From Notospermus geniculatus (taxonomy: Eukaryota > Nemertea > Pilidiophora > Heteronemertea > Lineidae), in contig NMRB01001037.1 of NCBI GenBank assembly GCA_002633025.1, positions 140,615 to 204,614 of the forward strand: DNA of 64,000 nucleotides, given 5' to 3'. Below the pieces are notes generated by a model. It was not told where the DNA came from. It saw only the letters and a list, made by a program, of their open reading frames with translations, and searched no databases. A program made the position numbers and the translations under genes. This document shows, piece after piece, positions 1 through 10,799 of the stretch (positions within the stretch are counted from its first letter, which is position 1; each line of letters opens with the position of its first letter).

Positions 1-1329
1 CCCTTAGGTTTTTATACCCTAGAAATCAAATGAGCTGATTATTTTTGACCTGAGATGTTTGGGTCATGGTGATATCGACGATCAATATCACGAAATTTGA
101 TATTTTGAGATAACTTGCCACATTGTCAACTGATCAACATGAAACAAGTCTTAATTCATGCCTGCTTATCCAAGGACAGGATGTGGTAAAATTCTCAACC
201 TCATGTGTCCGGCTGATTGAGATATCATGAGATTTTGATATTTTCAAACTTGATAATTTGCAATATCTCTGCCCGTGGTTGAGGTAGAGACATGATATCA
301 CCCATACTTAGGTTATTGAACATGCCCATTTTGATTATGTAATGACCTTGATGATCAGGTAAAAGTCAAACTTGATAATTTGGAACGTCTCTGTCTGTAG
401 CAGTAGAGGTTTGATAACACCCATATTTAGTTATTTAGGATGCCAATTTCGATTATGTAATAACCCTAATGATCATAGGTCAAGGTCAAGGTCGGAGGTC
501 AAGGTCAAACTTCGCCAAGAACTGATAAACAATGAAACTCAATCTACAGAAAGTGGATAGTAAAACTTATAGTACAGCAGAGACCCCTATTATCGAGAGG
601 TTGAAGTAAGCTAATATGAGATTCATCAATGAAGGCCTCCCTTACCTCGTTCATTCCAAATGACATTTCGTTGGAGTTTCCTTGGCTCTTGAGAGTTTGT
701 CCGCATAGTGACTATCAGGGCTGCAATGTAGGCCTACCTACCATACCCCCTTACTGTAAAACAACCGCAGCCACAAAAGGCGAGTGCTGAAGCCAGCACA
801 GGCCTACATCGCAAGTGATCTGCTCGCCACAGAGCAAAATCAGCTGTTGACGCTAAGGGCCATATTCTATGGTCGGACTTCAGCAGACTTTCATTAATGT
901 CTGACTTTTCTCAATGCTTCAAGCGTAGCAAAAGTGTAACTTCAGCTATACATGTACTTTAAGCTAAAGTCGACCCTAGCATACGGCCCTTAGTGTGCAC
1001 TGGCCAGCGATGCATGGAATCTTTTCCCAGTGATGATTGCTACATCGCCGGCAAAACCCAAGAGGGTTACACGCTATATAATATATCGTGTATTATATAT
1101 AACTAGCAACACTAACCCGTGGCAATTGGTGATTCTGGGTTTGGCCCAGGTTGGAATGCACGGCACGGCTGGAATTGGTGCAACACGGTGTGTGGTAGGG
1201 AGAATTTAGGTCGAGGATTTTTTCCATATACCATCGTCATTAGTTCCTCGATTTGCCACCAGGAGCGCTTCATACCACTACTAAATATGGTAGATATAGN
1301 ATATTCTGGATAGCCCCATTGCTTCAGGA
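1..1329. repeat. 3' flank of the Ig-family gene: tandem and inverted repeats, no gene seen
   Basis: Positions 230-510 hold about two diverged copies of a unit also seen at 22870-23105 and near 50430-50560 (CTTGATAATTTG, GTAGAGACATGATATCACCC, then stacked AGGTCAAGGTC). A 133-bp MITE lies at 857-989 with GGGCC...GGCCC ends, flanked by TAA and TTA; a related copy is at 7822-7965. A TATA-rich palindrome lies near 1074-1101. A single n at 1299 marks an assembly join. I see no coding region. Confidence 0.6.
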
Positions 1330-1901
1330 CTATTTCATGTGATGAATCGGAGAGCAGGCCTCAAACAAAGCCCCAAAACTCCAGCGCGGACGTCTATCCT
1401 CTTTTTCGCTGCTCTCTTCGAGCCATCGAACAATGGGACTGGCATTTACGGTGGCGTTTCCGACTTCGCAAAACTCCCCATCTCCTTCGTCCTTACCCGC
1501 AAAGCAAGCCATGTTTCTTCTCCGCAGGACGATAACAACAACAATGACGACCAGGATTACCAATACCACAGGTACTGTTACACCAACTATTACCCCAATG
1601 TTAGGGCCGTCTTCAGCTGCTGGACTTTTAATAACAATAGGTGGTGAGTAATATACGAGATCTTGTCCATCATACACCGCGAAATACAGGACAAGGACAC
1701 TCTTCACCATGGCCGACCCCTCGATCACGAAACTTGTCTCTACAGCTGTCTGATTGGTCACGATGTGATAACCACATGTATCAAGGTCATCTTGGCGACA
1801 GTATTTGATTTGAATTTCCGTGTAAGAATGATGAAAGGGGTCCCATCGTGCCGTTATTCTGGTGCCCTGCCGCTCAATGGAGAGCATTATAACTGGAGCA
1901 G
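1330..1901 (-). CDS. Terminal exon: FN3 domain, transmembrane helix, cytoplasmic tail
   Basis: This is the last coding exon of the minus-strand adhesion-type gene. The acceptor is TTGCAG (plus 1902-1907) and the exon enters in phase 1, matching the phase-1 donor of the preceding exon at 3004. The first ~90 residues form a fibronectin type III-like fold (TARWDP near the start). A strong 25-residue hydrophobic helix follows (IGVIVGVTVPVVLVI...), then the stop-transfer LRRR and a tail of about 65 residues rich in charged residues. The protein is therefore type I, with the Ig and FN3 domains outside the cell. I see no PDZ ligand or tyrosine motif that I can name. The stop codon is at 1330-1332. 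Confidence 0.85.
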
Positions 1902-1967
1902 CTGCAACGGAATAAGACGCGTCTTACTACAGTTTGAATTAAAATTAATAATAGTGAGCTTTCGCAA

Positions 1968-2050
1968 GCGCCCGGATAGGCCCTACGACGACGTTTATCT
2001 ATTGTGTGGGTAACCCAAAACAATAGATAAACGTTGTCGTATGGCCTAAC
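1968..2050. repeat. Hairpin MITE in intron
   Basis: Two ~33-bp arms read as reverse complements around a tiny loop: GACGACGTTTATCTATTGT and ACAATAGATAAACGTTGTC, bounded by TAGGCC and GGCCTA. Such a near-perfect hairpin is typical of a very short palindromic MITE. It lies just upstream, on the minus strand, of the final exon's acceptor. Confidence 0.6.
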
Positions 2051-2061
2051 CGGCCATAAAA

Positions 2062-2295
2062 AATACTTGTTTAGCGTCCCCTCCCGACCTGAAAAATGCC
2101 AAGACCCCTGAATTTTTTTGTAATGCATTTTCCATTAAAAAATTGCCTACTCTAAAATTTGAAAATTAAAAAAAAGTTGTATTTATTTTGTTTTTGACCT
2201 ATTTTTTCAGCTAAAACCTACTAAAAATAAAAATAAAAACCTCCCTCCCGACCCTGAAAAACTAAAGTGCCCGGACGCTAAACAAGTAATTTTTT
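2062..2295. repeat. Inverted-repeat element (MITE-like)
   Basis: The left end ATACTTGTTTAGCGTCC is matched by GGACGCTAAACAAGTA at the right end, with CCTCCCGACC-type sequence next to both. The interior is AT-rich and has no ORF. It looks like a short non-autonomous DNA element. Confidence 0.5.
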
Positions 2296-2535
2296 TATCT
2301 GGTCTAAATAGTTTTTATTTTTTACTTATTCCTTCATCAAGCTTATTGAATGTTGTATATGTAAAGGGGTAGGCCCCAATAATGCGATGTTGTTTATCAA
2401 ACACTTTCTTTGATCAAAAGAGTTACATCTTTATACGAGTACCGGGTTTCTAGAGTAACGTTTAAATATCTGTTCTTAGGCGACAACCTTTTTAATATTT
2501 CCCACCTCATGTCCAGATGGTGAGAGTTATATCCG

Positions 2536-2720
2536 GGGGGGGGGGGGGTCACTCCCCATAAAGTGTGTTGCACATCAGTGTACTCCACTTTTTTCATAAG
2601 CCCCTTTCAGCTGGTAACAGCAATTTTGAATCCCCACCCCTTTTGGCTGGGTACTTTCAATCCCCACCCCCTAAAGCTGGGTACTCTGCAATCCCCACCC
2701 CTAATGGCTGGGTAATTTGA
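2536..2720. repeat. Poly-G plus 27-32 bp minisatellite
   Basis: A G run leads into GGTCACTCCCCA, followed by about four degenerate copies of a unit containing AATCCCCACCCC and AGCTGGGTACT. A similar GGGGGGTCACTCCCCA start lies at 9351, so this is a dispersed repeat rather than a purely local expansion. Confidence 0.65.
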
Positions 2721-3003
2721 GCACGGGGAAAGACGTTTCAAAGGGCTTTTTGCGGGACACATGGACCACACTAGGCAAGGGAGAGCTTAAGGCGGGGGGA
2801 GCGTGTCTTCTTATGTATTCCCATGGGCTTTCTGCGGGGTTATGGGTGAAATAGGGGGGCTTATTCGGCCCCGCGCTGGACCCGCCGTTGCGGCTCGACA
2901 AAAAACCCTTTACCCACAATTTTTGGTACGCTGATGTGCTATACACACCTCATAGGAGGGACACCCCCCCCCCCCGGGAGTTTTATTTAAAGAAGTTCTT
3001 TAC

Positions 3004-3300
3004 CTCTCGTTTTAACTTGTAGGATATCACCATAAGCACTGGATCCATCGCTATTGACTGATTTTACCCTGAACTCGTAGCTCGTATTACTTGTTAAACC
3101 TCCGATTCTCTGAACGACATTCTTCGAAAAGCCTGGGTCAGGAATGTCTTTCACTACGATAGCCCATGCTCCGCGATTTCCTCTTGATTCGATCGTGAAT
3201 GTCTGCGATGATCCACCAGAAAAGTTGCTCTTGAATGTTAAGGTGATTGAGAAAGCTGTGACATTCACCGCGCTCAGGCAACATGGGCTGTATGGTGGAC
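3004..3300 (-). CDS. FN3-domain exon
   Basis: A 297-bp exon (99 codons), phase 1 at both ends. The acceptor is CATTTTTAG (plus 3301 onward) and the donor AGAG|GTAAAG (plus 2998-3007). The translation has FN3 hallmarks: PPYSP at the start, FTIESRG mid-domain, a C-terminal LTSNTSYEFRVKSVNSDG strand pair and the closing LQVKTR. Its splice phase fits exactly between the upstream Ig exon (3505-3798) and the terminal FN3/TM exon. FN3 domains placed between the Ig array and the membrane are normal for nephrin-, sidekick- and DCC-type receptors. Confidence 0.85.
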
Positions 3301-3504
3301 CTAAAAATGTTGGAGATAACTTCTAGGATTTTGACTTGAAAGTGCCTGAAGAAGAACCCGGTGTGGGGGTCGAGAATTTGCAAATATTGGGAGACGACTT
3401 GCATCATATTGTTTCACATTGTGCTCGTTTTTTTGTGCTTTATTTTAAAAAATCGCTCTGGTGTAGCCGTATCGTACGAATTCTGTTGAGAAAAAAAGAC
3501 TTGC

Positions 3505-3798
3505 CTGATTCCTGTAGTTTAAAAAGGAATACCGATGTCCCGACATCGTTCTTTACGTTAGCAGAATATTCCCCGTAATCAGACACACTAAGAGCTTTCT
3601 TAGACAAAAAGTACGTTGTATCATTCATTTTTGAGGCTGAAAATCCCCGATCCGTCGCCGGTTTATTGTCTTTGTCAACCCAGGATACACTTGTGGGTGG
3701 TGGATTCGCAATCACATGCAGAAGGAACCTCACACTCTCCGATGGTTTGCTGGCAACCCTCACAATCTTTGGGACGTCGGGGTTCCATTTTGGTTTGT
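3505..3798 (-). CDS. Ig-like exon lacking the canonical cysteines
   Basis: A 294-bp phase-1 exon with acceptor TTCTTTCAG (plus 3799-3807). The best donor is GCAAGT, a GC-AG intron, because only that junction gives phase 1 and joins cleanly to the FN3 exon. The fold looks Ig-like (SVSWVDKDNKP for strand C, LSVSDYGEYSANV for strands E-F). Both usual disulfide cysteines are replaced: the strand-B position falls in RFLLHV and the strand-F position reads YSANV. It is the last Ig domain before the FN3 pair. Confidence 0.8.
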
Positions 3799-3809
3799 CT
3801 GAAAGAATA

Positions 3810-4559
3810 CGGAGGTTTCGCAAATGTGACGAAACACGAAGTACGATATGAGGAACCCGCCGAACTACGCCACGACGAGGCTCTGTCACTGTAAGACCCG
3901 GAAGTCCTATTTTCTAACAGTATTTCCATTTACTTCTTGCCCCAAAATAAACCACTCTGTTTAGTTCAATTTTGATTAAATTACACTGCCATATTTCATG
4001 TTCAAAGTTATCCATATATCACTGCAGCTCTATTTCGTCAGAAATGCCACACTGGACAGGATGCCAATATTGACAACGTCTTTGGGGAAAATTTCCACGG
4101 AAAATTGTGTAGAAAAATGTACACATGCTTTGACGGCGCGACGTCAACAGCGAGAAAAGTGACGTCATTCGGGTCTTATACTTGCTGCGCCATCTGCAGG
4201 CATGCGGGTTCCCCATTGGACTTCATTTCCATGACGTAACGTATTTCAGGAAATGGTTGGTGCCACAAATATCGCCTGCTGCAAGAGCGTCTTTTAGCGT
4301 ATGACGTTAGATCGATAGAGTTACGGTGTATATTACACTTTGAAATTTATCTTTCGTTTCCACTTCGTACATACGAAGTGGAAATTTAAAAATTCAAGAT
4401 GTACCATAACTCTTTCAGTCTTACATGACATGCTAAAAGATGCACTGGCAGCAGGGACATTTGTGGTACCAACCATCTCCTGAAATACATGAGGTCCTTG
4501 AAATTAAGTTGAATTTCGTATTTCGCACTTCGTGTTTCGTCAGATTTGCGAAACCTCCC
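3810..4559. mobile_element. TA-flanked MITE next to a splice acceptor
   Basis: The left end CGGAGGTTTCGCAAATGTGA and right end GCGAAACCTCCC are terminal inverted repeats, each flanked by TA, consistent with a Tc1/mariner-type target. The interior shares CAAGAGCGTCTTTTAGCGTA with the copy at 48323-48710. The left end lies about 12 bp upstream of the Ig exon acceptor at 3799. The element is longer (750 bp) than its 388-bp relative and may carry a further insertion. Confidence 0.65.
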
Positions 4560-4639
4560 TAATGATGATCGCCCCCACGATCAGTTCACGCTATTTTGTC
4601 ACATTTCGGTCGGGTGAGATTTTTTAATACATAATTTAA

Positions 4640-4740
4640 GAGATTACAGGCTAACGATAACATTTACGTTAACAATATTTTTACATGCAATACGTGCTAA
4701 TAGCGTTAACGTAAACGTTATCGTTAGCGTGAGATTTCTA
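4640..4740. repeat. GTTAACG-type palindrome
   Basis: Inverted arms CTAACGATAACATTTACGTT and AACGTAAACGTTATCGTTAG flank a short spacer. The same palindrome family occurs at 11560-11640. Confidence 0.6.
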
Positions 4741-4866
4741 GCTCTGTACTGTGGTGTATTGTACGTTGCATCAGAGGACGATGCTTCACTTTCAGAGCAA
4801 AAACGAACAACTATATTGCCGAATCCACAGAAAGTGCGATTATAGTGCTTTCGGTGCCTATCGGCA

Positions 4867-5071
4867 AGGAGCACGGTATTGGATCTCAAAGGCGTTATTT
4901 AACTGCCGACGTAGAGGGAGCCACCTAGCGGCAGTAAGACGAACTACAAAAATGCATTACAAAATGTACGTAGTAAATCGGGTCAATTCGCCAACAATGT
5001 GGTTAGTCCCTGGGTTGGAGATTGGCGTGGTGGCGCCGACTGTCGAGAAAAAGTGGCAATACCGTGCTCCT
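4867..5071. mobile_element. MITE with AGGAGCACGGTATTG ends
   Basis: The left end AGGAGCACGGTATTG is the inverse of CAATACCGTGCTCCT at the right. TTAA follows the right end (5072-5075), although the left flank has lost it. The interior shares GACGTAGAGGGAGCCACCTA with the larger TTAA-flanked relative at 11708-12600. Confidence 0.6.
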
Positions 5072-5486
5072 TTAAAACCATCCCATCAACTAAACCGTAG
5101 TTAATGGGAAAATGCGTTTTAACTAACTGCCGATAGGCGCCGGTAGCAATATCGGGCTTTCCGTGCGGTCGGCTCGGCTTTTCGCAAACGCACATCAAAA
5201 ATATTTCATTCGGCTTACCAGTATGTACAGTGTACATCATGTACAGTGGTGTGAATTAATATTCGAACAGAGGGAATTCAGCTCTTCATTAAAGGCAAAA
5301 TTTGCCGCTTCTGTATTCCAATATCTATATCAAAAGTATTTGAAGTCAGTCCTAGAATCCACTCCTCTAGTCTGAGAGGTTTTCGCTGAATTCAGATACT
5401 GCATATCACGGGAATGGCGAAAATATCGAAATTTGACATATTTCTTGAGATTTGCTGTTATCACCACTGTACATATGCATAGTCAG

Positions 5487-5750
5487 ATTCAGATAGTCAG
5501 ATTCCGGTTCAGATTCTGTTCGGAATCTGTGTCAAAATCTGAATCGGATTTTAAGTCGGAATCTGGACCAAATCCGAATGGAATCAGGCCCCGTATTCAT
5601 AAAACTACTTAAGTCTAAGTGTGACACTTATCTTTTGTGTTGAACAAAGGATAAGTGTCATACTTAGACTTAAGTAGTTTTATGAATACGGGGCCAGGAT
5701 CAGATCTGATATCAGAATCCGAACAGAATCTGATTCAGATATTTTTCCTG
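5487..5750. repeat. GATTCAGA-rich repeat split by a 107-bp hairpin MITE (5588-5694)
   Basis: The host sequence is a run of degenerate CAGATTC/GAATCTG words. It is interrupted by a near-perfect hairpin with ends GCCCCGTATTCATAAAACTA and TAGTTTTATGAATACGGGGC. CAG is duplicated on both sides (5585-5587 and 5695-5697). Confidence 0.7.
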
Positions 5751-5796
5751 GGTAGCCTTGGTAGAAAGTCCATTCCAGCTGTCCAGCTCTACTTAC

Positions 5797-6054
5797 ACAA
5801 AATATCAAGATTCGTGGTCGCATCTGCCACACCACCGTCGTTGACGACCCGACATCGATATGGTCCAGTCTGTGTATACCTCACTGCTCTGACTGTATAT
5901 GTTTGTGATTTTTCATTCTGTATTTCCTTGTTGTTGTAGTACCAACTGTATCTATACGATGTTGGGTTGCCTCCGCTGGCTTCACAGGTTAAGGTGAGGT
6001 CATCCCCTTCTTTCACTGTCTTTGGGTTTGTCGATAGAGAGGCAATTGGAGGAT
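5797..6054 (-). CDS. Ig-domain exon (C2-set like)
   Basis: A 258-bp phase-1 exon with acceptor ATTATTTCAG and donor TTGT|GTAAGT. The domain is complete: LTLTCEASGGNPTSY with the strand-B cysteine, WYYNNKEI for the strand-C tryptophan, and TGPYRCRVVNDGG with the strand-F cysteine. GNPT- and V.N.GG-type motifs are common in nephrin, Kirre and hemicentin family domains. It is followed in frame by the cysteine-free Ig exon. Confidence 0.9.
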
Positions 6055-7429
6055 CTGAAATAATGACACTTCTCACTTTTTAGCCGGATGAACTTTCTAA
6101 GTGCTCGGACTATCTCCAGAGCGAGAATTACTACTAACGCCTGGCGTACATCGGCCCTGCGACGGGAAGCAACTACCGGCAATGGCGTTTCCGGCAGCGG
6201 TTGGCGACTACCTGGCACCAGAATCAACTGATCAGATGCTCAAACAGGCCGTGTTGATGACCAGGTCTCATAGTGCCTTTAAAAACTGCGGTTAACATCA
6301 TTTTTCCACGTTTTTCTGAAGTGACACATGTCGCCGTGCCACTCAGATGACTTTCCAGGAATTCGCTTAGACCTTCTGCTCAAGTCTTGTGACCCGGCGG
6401 TATGTGTCATTTCTCTTAATAATATTTCGCCTATAAATTCCTTTGCTGGGCTTACCCTGGCACTGCTGCCTTGGTTTGCGTGTGTGAAACTTCTAAGATT
6501 TTTAGATGCGCATATTTGGTATATATACATGTATATCTCAATTTCGTCAAGTTCAGTTTAACTTTAGTTCCGTTTCCCGAATTCTGTATTTCTCTAATTT
6601 TGTATCATTCTTATCAATTTGTTTGCCAGGCCTGGTTTTAATTTTGTCTGTCTTATATTTTTACAGTTGACCACGATGTACGATATTCTCACCATGACAC
6701 GTTGCTTGAAATAAAGTTGCTTGATTTGAATTCCTGACTCATCGTTATTCGTGCGTACGGCATTGCGCACAGGCCGATGTACGCGCCCAGGTGTAAAGGG
6801 AAAGAATGTCCCCAGGAAAAACTGTCCCAGGAACAAAAGATCCTAGTTACATTCTAATCTCTGGGGATTGGTTTTCTATAGTCATGCCGCTTATTCCGTC
6901 ATTCAACAATAGAAGTGGACACTTTTTACAGGGGGACACTCTGTACCGTTACACCGGCAACGCTATTGCCGACCGTTGCCGCTAGTTCCAGCCAGTTGCT
7001 CATGTTCTACTCGTTGCCAACGGTTGCTTCTAGTCATTTTCAGTCGCTTCCGATGTACGCACGCTGACAATGAATTTCCTTGTTTGTGGAGTACACCTGG
7101 TCACGTGATGGAATCATGTGACCCACAAAATGACTCCCAAGTGGTCCGATCGGAAGACATCGACAATTTCCGTGTAGCATTCTGTCCCATTGCCTGTTCG
7201 ATGTGTGCGCTCCGGATTGAAGACTGGATTGTGCCACTTGTTGCCGCAATGACCAGTCGTAACCGATGTGCGCGGAACGCATACATCGATAGCGACTGTT
7301 GCATTCAGTTGCTTCAAGTCGCAAGGTCGATGAATGCTGGCTTAATGCTATATCCGCACTTGCGTGTGATCTTTATTAAACTCCAAATACTTTTTTATGG
7401 ATAAGTTTTCCAAAGTTACCGGTACTTAC
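6055..7429. other. Intron: dispersed repeats, no coding signal
   Basis: About 100 bp at 6790-6890 (GAAAGAATGTCCCCAGGAAA to TTTTCTATAGTCATGCC) is shared with 50155-50250 inside the 1.26-kb transposon. Positions 6950-7320 hold CGTTGCC-type words and loosely inverted CCGATGTACGC segments. Three overlapping minus-frame ORFs here show no domain and look spurious. Confidence 0.5.
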
Positions 7430-7744
7430 AATATACGGTGACTGTTGTCTGAGCTAGAGTAATGGCACCTTCCTTCACTTTACACTGGAACACGGCCTGG
7501 TTGTCCGCTCGGTAGCCTGTTATCGTAAGTGTGCTACGACGAATCTTGCCGTTGTACTGTGCATCAGTAGTTGTAGACGATATCCCAAAGGTCAGTTCAG
7601 CCCAGGTCTCTCCAACTCTCTTTCTAGAGAACCTAATATCAGCCGCTAGGTTGGCGCTGTCGGTCTCACATACGATTTGAAATTGGTTCTTTTCTATGAC
7701 TGGCTTCAGTGGTTTTTCTATCATTCTTATCTTGGTCGGATTGA
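7430..7744 (-). CDS. Ig-domain exon
   Basis: A 315-bp phase-1 exon with acceptor GTCTTTTCAG and donor TATATT|GTAAGT. The translation has the paired cysteines (FQIVCETDS and AVFQCKVKEG) and typical STLTITGYRADNQ strands E-F, but no clear strand-C tryptophan. It is joined in phase to exons at 8329-8640 and 5797-6054. A TACCGGTA palindrome sits a few bases inside the following intron (7417-7424). Confidence 0.85.
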
Positions 7745-7821
7745 CTGAAAAGACAACTCACCACATCAGCGGTTCATTGTAACGAGCGTTACCGGTAGTG
7801 TTTTGAAATTGTCGCAATTTA

Positions 7822-7965
7822 GGGCCGTATGCACGGGTGTATGACTTCAGCCACACTTTCATTAAAGTCTGACTTTCCTCAGTGCTTCAAACAAAGAGAA
7901 AATCTAACTTATGCTACATTGTATACCGGTACTTTAGGCTAAAGTCCGACCCGTGCATACGGCCC
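7822..7965. mobile_element. 144-bp MITE with TTA target duplication
   Basis: The ends GGGCCGTATGCACGGGT and ACCCGTGCATACGGCCC are perfect inverses, flanked by TTA at 7819-7821 and 7966-7968. End sequence and TTA target fit a Harbinger-type MITE. A diverged copy lies at 857-989. Confidence 0.8.
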
Positions 7966-8328
7966 TTATTTTTTTCTCCATTGGCTTATTTGCAAATTTG
8001 ATGATTTAAAGACATTTGGATCTATGAATCATATCCCGTAAAATTCTTTTGCTGCAGTTTTGTATGCCCGAATGCTTTTGTACAGAAAACTGGAAGTAAG
8101 GGCATTCTTTCTATCCATTATACATGTACATATACATGTAGATTATAAAGTGCGGACAGCTTGCTATCATTAAATTGTTCCAAGGAATTTGGAAATTCCG
8201 CAAGGATGGGGCCAAATGCAATATATTATTTGAATCGGAGTCACCTCGACCACGAGAACGTGTGACTACATATATATAGCCTACATGTATCATCCAGCTG
8301 CTGCTTCTCTGAGTAGGCCCTAACTTAC

Positions 8329-8640
8329 ATTGGACGTTCACCGTTGCTGTCTTTCTAAATGTAGTGGTTGATGCATATGTAAATGTACAGATGTACTGTG
8401 CACCATTGTCCTTCCTGTTGGTGTCTAACTTGATGTCCACGCTGACATCCTTCCCTGAATTCGCTCCATTCGTCACACTCGGAGAAGCAGTCACATCGAC
8501 TTCTGTAGATCCTAGTTTCTTTTTGACGGAGACACTAACTGCTGGGTTACTGCTTGATGTTGTACGACACGTTATGGTCTTAGACTCTCCCTCTCTCACA
8601 GTGGTACTTGTCTCTGATAGTTGGATTCCATCTGGTGGGA
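8329..8640 (-). CDS. Ig-domain exon, copy 1 of a duplicated pair
   Basis: A 312-bp phase-1 exon with acceptor TTTTTCCTTCCAG and donor CAAT|GTAAGT. It encodes an Ig domain opening with PPDGIQLSE, with cysteines in SKTITCRTT and AQYICTFTY. The protein is about 93% identical to the exon at 9927-10238 by eye, and the adjoining intron is also duplicated. The strand-C tryptophan is replaced (VSVSVKKKLG). Confidence 0.9.
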
Positions 8641-9926
8641 CTGGAAGGAAAAACAATAGGTTGAGGTTCGGATTTGTGTTCTGCCCTGGTGTCATAGAAC
8701 GGGGGTTTCCTGCATCATGAATATGCATGAATGTGCGCGAATTTCATGGATGATGAGCCAAGCAGACCTGACATCAACAACTGCCCCGTATGAAAAAGTT
8801 GCAAAATAGTTTTATGACACTGCTGCGATACATTGCAATGTATGTGTTGAAGGAAAACACGTTTAAACATGGGCCATATAGAACCATCTTTTTATGAAGA
8901 TGGGGATTTGGCTGCCCCTTAGTGCTGGCGATTGATGCCTTATGCGAGGGTCCGTGGGTTCGATTCTGGTAGGAAGCAATGTCTTTCACCTTAGAAACCC
9001 GATTTCTATTTCATATTCATTGAAGGAAATGAAGAGGGGAGTCTAAAACACCACTGTACGCATGAGGCTTTCTATCTCATGGCAGCCTACGTAACCCTTT
9101 GACCTTCATGCAACCGCGTTTATGCATGTGCTCGACGGAACTGTTACTGTTCAAATCTATTGAATGATCTGAGTTACAGTTACATGTAGGCAGTAAGACT
9201 GTTGCCACACATAAACGAGCTGAAGCATGGTACCTCACTTAATGAAGGGTTAGTCACGCTATAACAGCGCGCCGTTGAACGTCGCAAGTGATGTGAAGGA
9301 TGGCGACCAGTTTCGTCAGCTAAGGTTCCGAAATAGTGTCAGTACCCCGGGGGGGTCACTCCCCACACTGGTCATACACCATGTGTGTGTCTTGCTTTTT
9401 GAAAAGGCCCCCTCTGGCGGGATCAGTGAGTTCATGACCCCCACCCCCTCCAGCTGGCAGAAAGAATATCCCGCCCCCTTCCCGTTCGATGAACACAGTC
9501 AGCGCGCCATTTTGGTTCCCGAAGCCATAGGGGTAACAGTTACCACTGACTATGTGTGGCTTGGACAGGAAACCAGTCTTCCCTTACAAAAATGCGTCAC
9601 GTGTAAATGACATCACCACGCCGACGCCGTAATGGGCGAATTTTCACAAAAAAATGTGCAAAAGTACACAAAAATGGGTATATTTCGCCCATTACCACGT
9701 GGTAATGTCATTTACACGTGTCACATTTTCGTAAGGGTGATCACGTTGGGGAGGGATGCTGAGGCATACCTCATGCATACAGTGTCATTTTAACTCACAG
9801 ATGATTTTAGTAGACCCGCCAAGTTCACTGAGAAAAAAATTCGTGGGCATTTTTTGTTAAAATTCGTAGAATGAGGTCCGTGCCCTGAAACGAACGTTAA
9901 TAAATATTCAGTCCCGGGTAACTTAC
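8641..9926. other. Intron with duplicated segment, GC-rich repeat and hairpin MITE
   Basis: 8641-8790 is duplicated at 10239-10390 together with the Ig exon (shared ATAGAACGGGGGTTTCCTGC and TTTCATGGATGATGAG). 9351-9500 is a dispersed GGGGGGTCACTCCCCA repeat. 9585-9737 is an inverted-repeat MITE whose arms contain CACGTGTAAATGACAT and ATGTCATTTACACGTG, with CGCCCATTAC-type inner arms. No coding region is visible. Confidence 0.6.
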
Positions 9927-10238
9927 ACAGAACGTTTACTGTTGCTGTCTTTCTAAATGTAGCGGTTGATGCATATATAAATGTACAGATGTACTGTGCA
10001 CCATTGTCCTTCCTGTTGGTGTCTAAGTTGATGTCCACGCTGACATCCTTCCCTGAATTCGCTCCATCCGTCACACTCCGAGAACCAGTCACATCGACCT
10101 CTGTAGATCCTAGTTTCTTCTTGACGGAGACACTAACTGCTGGGTTACTGCTTGATGTTGTACGACAGGTTATGGTCTTAGACTCTCCCTCTCTCACAGT
10201 GATACTTGTCTCTGATAGTTGGATTCCATCCGGTGGGA
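9927..10238 (-). CDS. Ig-domain exon, copy 2 of a duplicated pair
   Basis: A 312-bp phase-1 exon with acceptor TTTTTCCTTCAG and donor CTGT|GTAAGT. It is the paralogue of the exon at 8329-8640, with the same length, phase and cysteines. About seven residues differ. Both copies are open and keep functional splice sites, so both probably contribute to the protein, or are alternatives if mutually exclusive splicing occurs. Confidence 0.9.
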
Positions 10239-10574
10239 CTGAAGGAAAAACACTAGGCTGAGGTTCGATTTTGTGTTCTGCCTGTCATAGAACGGGGGTT
10301 TCCTGCATCGGGAATATTGCATGAATGTGTGGGACTTTCATGGATGATGAGAAGCAGACCTGACGTCGACAACTGCGCTGTACGAAAATGTTGCGGAATG
10401 TTTTTTTGTGGCACTGCTGTCATCGCTGTAATATGTAATGAATTTGTTGAAGGAAGTGAAGAAGGGAATTTAATTCCCCAATGTATGCATTAATTAGGTC
10501 GAGTATCCAAAGGCTGTTCCCTTGTGGCATTTCCCTTGTTCCGTGGACTCAAGCCGTTAGGACAATGAGACCTG

Positions 10575-10787
10575 AGGCCTGTTTCATAAAGTGACTTTAA
10601 GCTAATGGTACCATTAACTCAATGCATTTTCCATTTGGTTACACTTTTGGTAGCTCTGCTGATAAGTGCCAGCTTGACAAAGACCCGGTTGGGGTTGAAA
10701 ATTTGCAAAATTCCGGAAGTTGACTTCCTATATATTTCCATTTGGTTACAGGTACCATTACCTTAAAGTCACTTCATGAACAGGGCC
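10575..10787. mobile_element. MITE with GGCC-type ends, CTG target
   Basis: Outer arms GGCCTGTTTCAT and ATGAACAGGGCC lead into long inner arms (AAGTGACTTTAAG...TAATGGTACC and GGTACCATTA..CTTAAAGTCACTT). CTG lies next to both ends, close to the CAG duplication of the Harbinger element at 23957. The centre contains TTGGTTACA and an AAGACCCGGTTGGGG stretch. Confidence 0.6.
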
Positions 10788-10799
10788 CTGGCCTTGTGC

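Noticed and set aside
7040-7404. Overlapping ORFs on both strands in the Ig gene intron
   Set aside because: No domain, no splice-compatible phase with neighbours, and overlapping frames on both strands; chance ORFs in repeat sequence.
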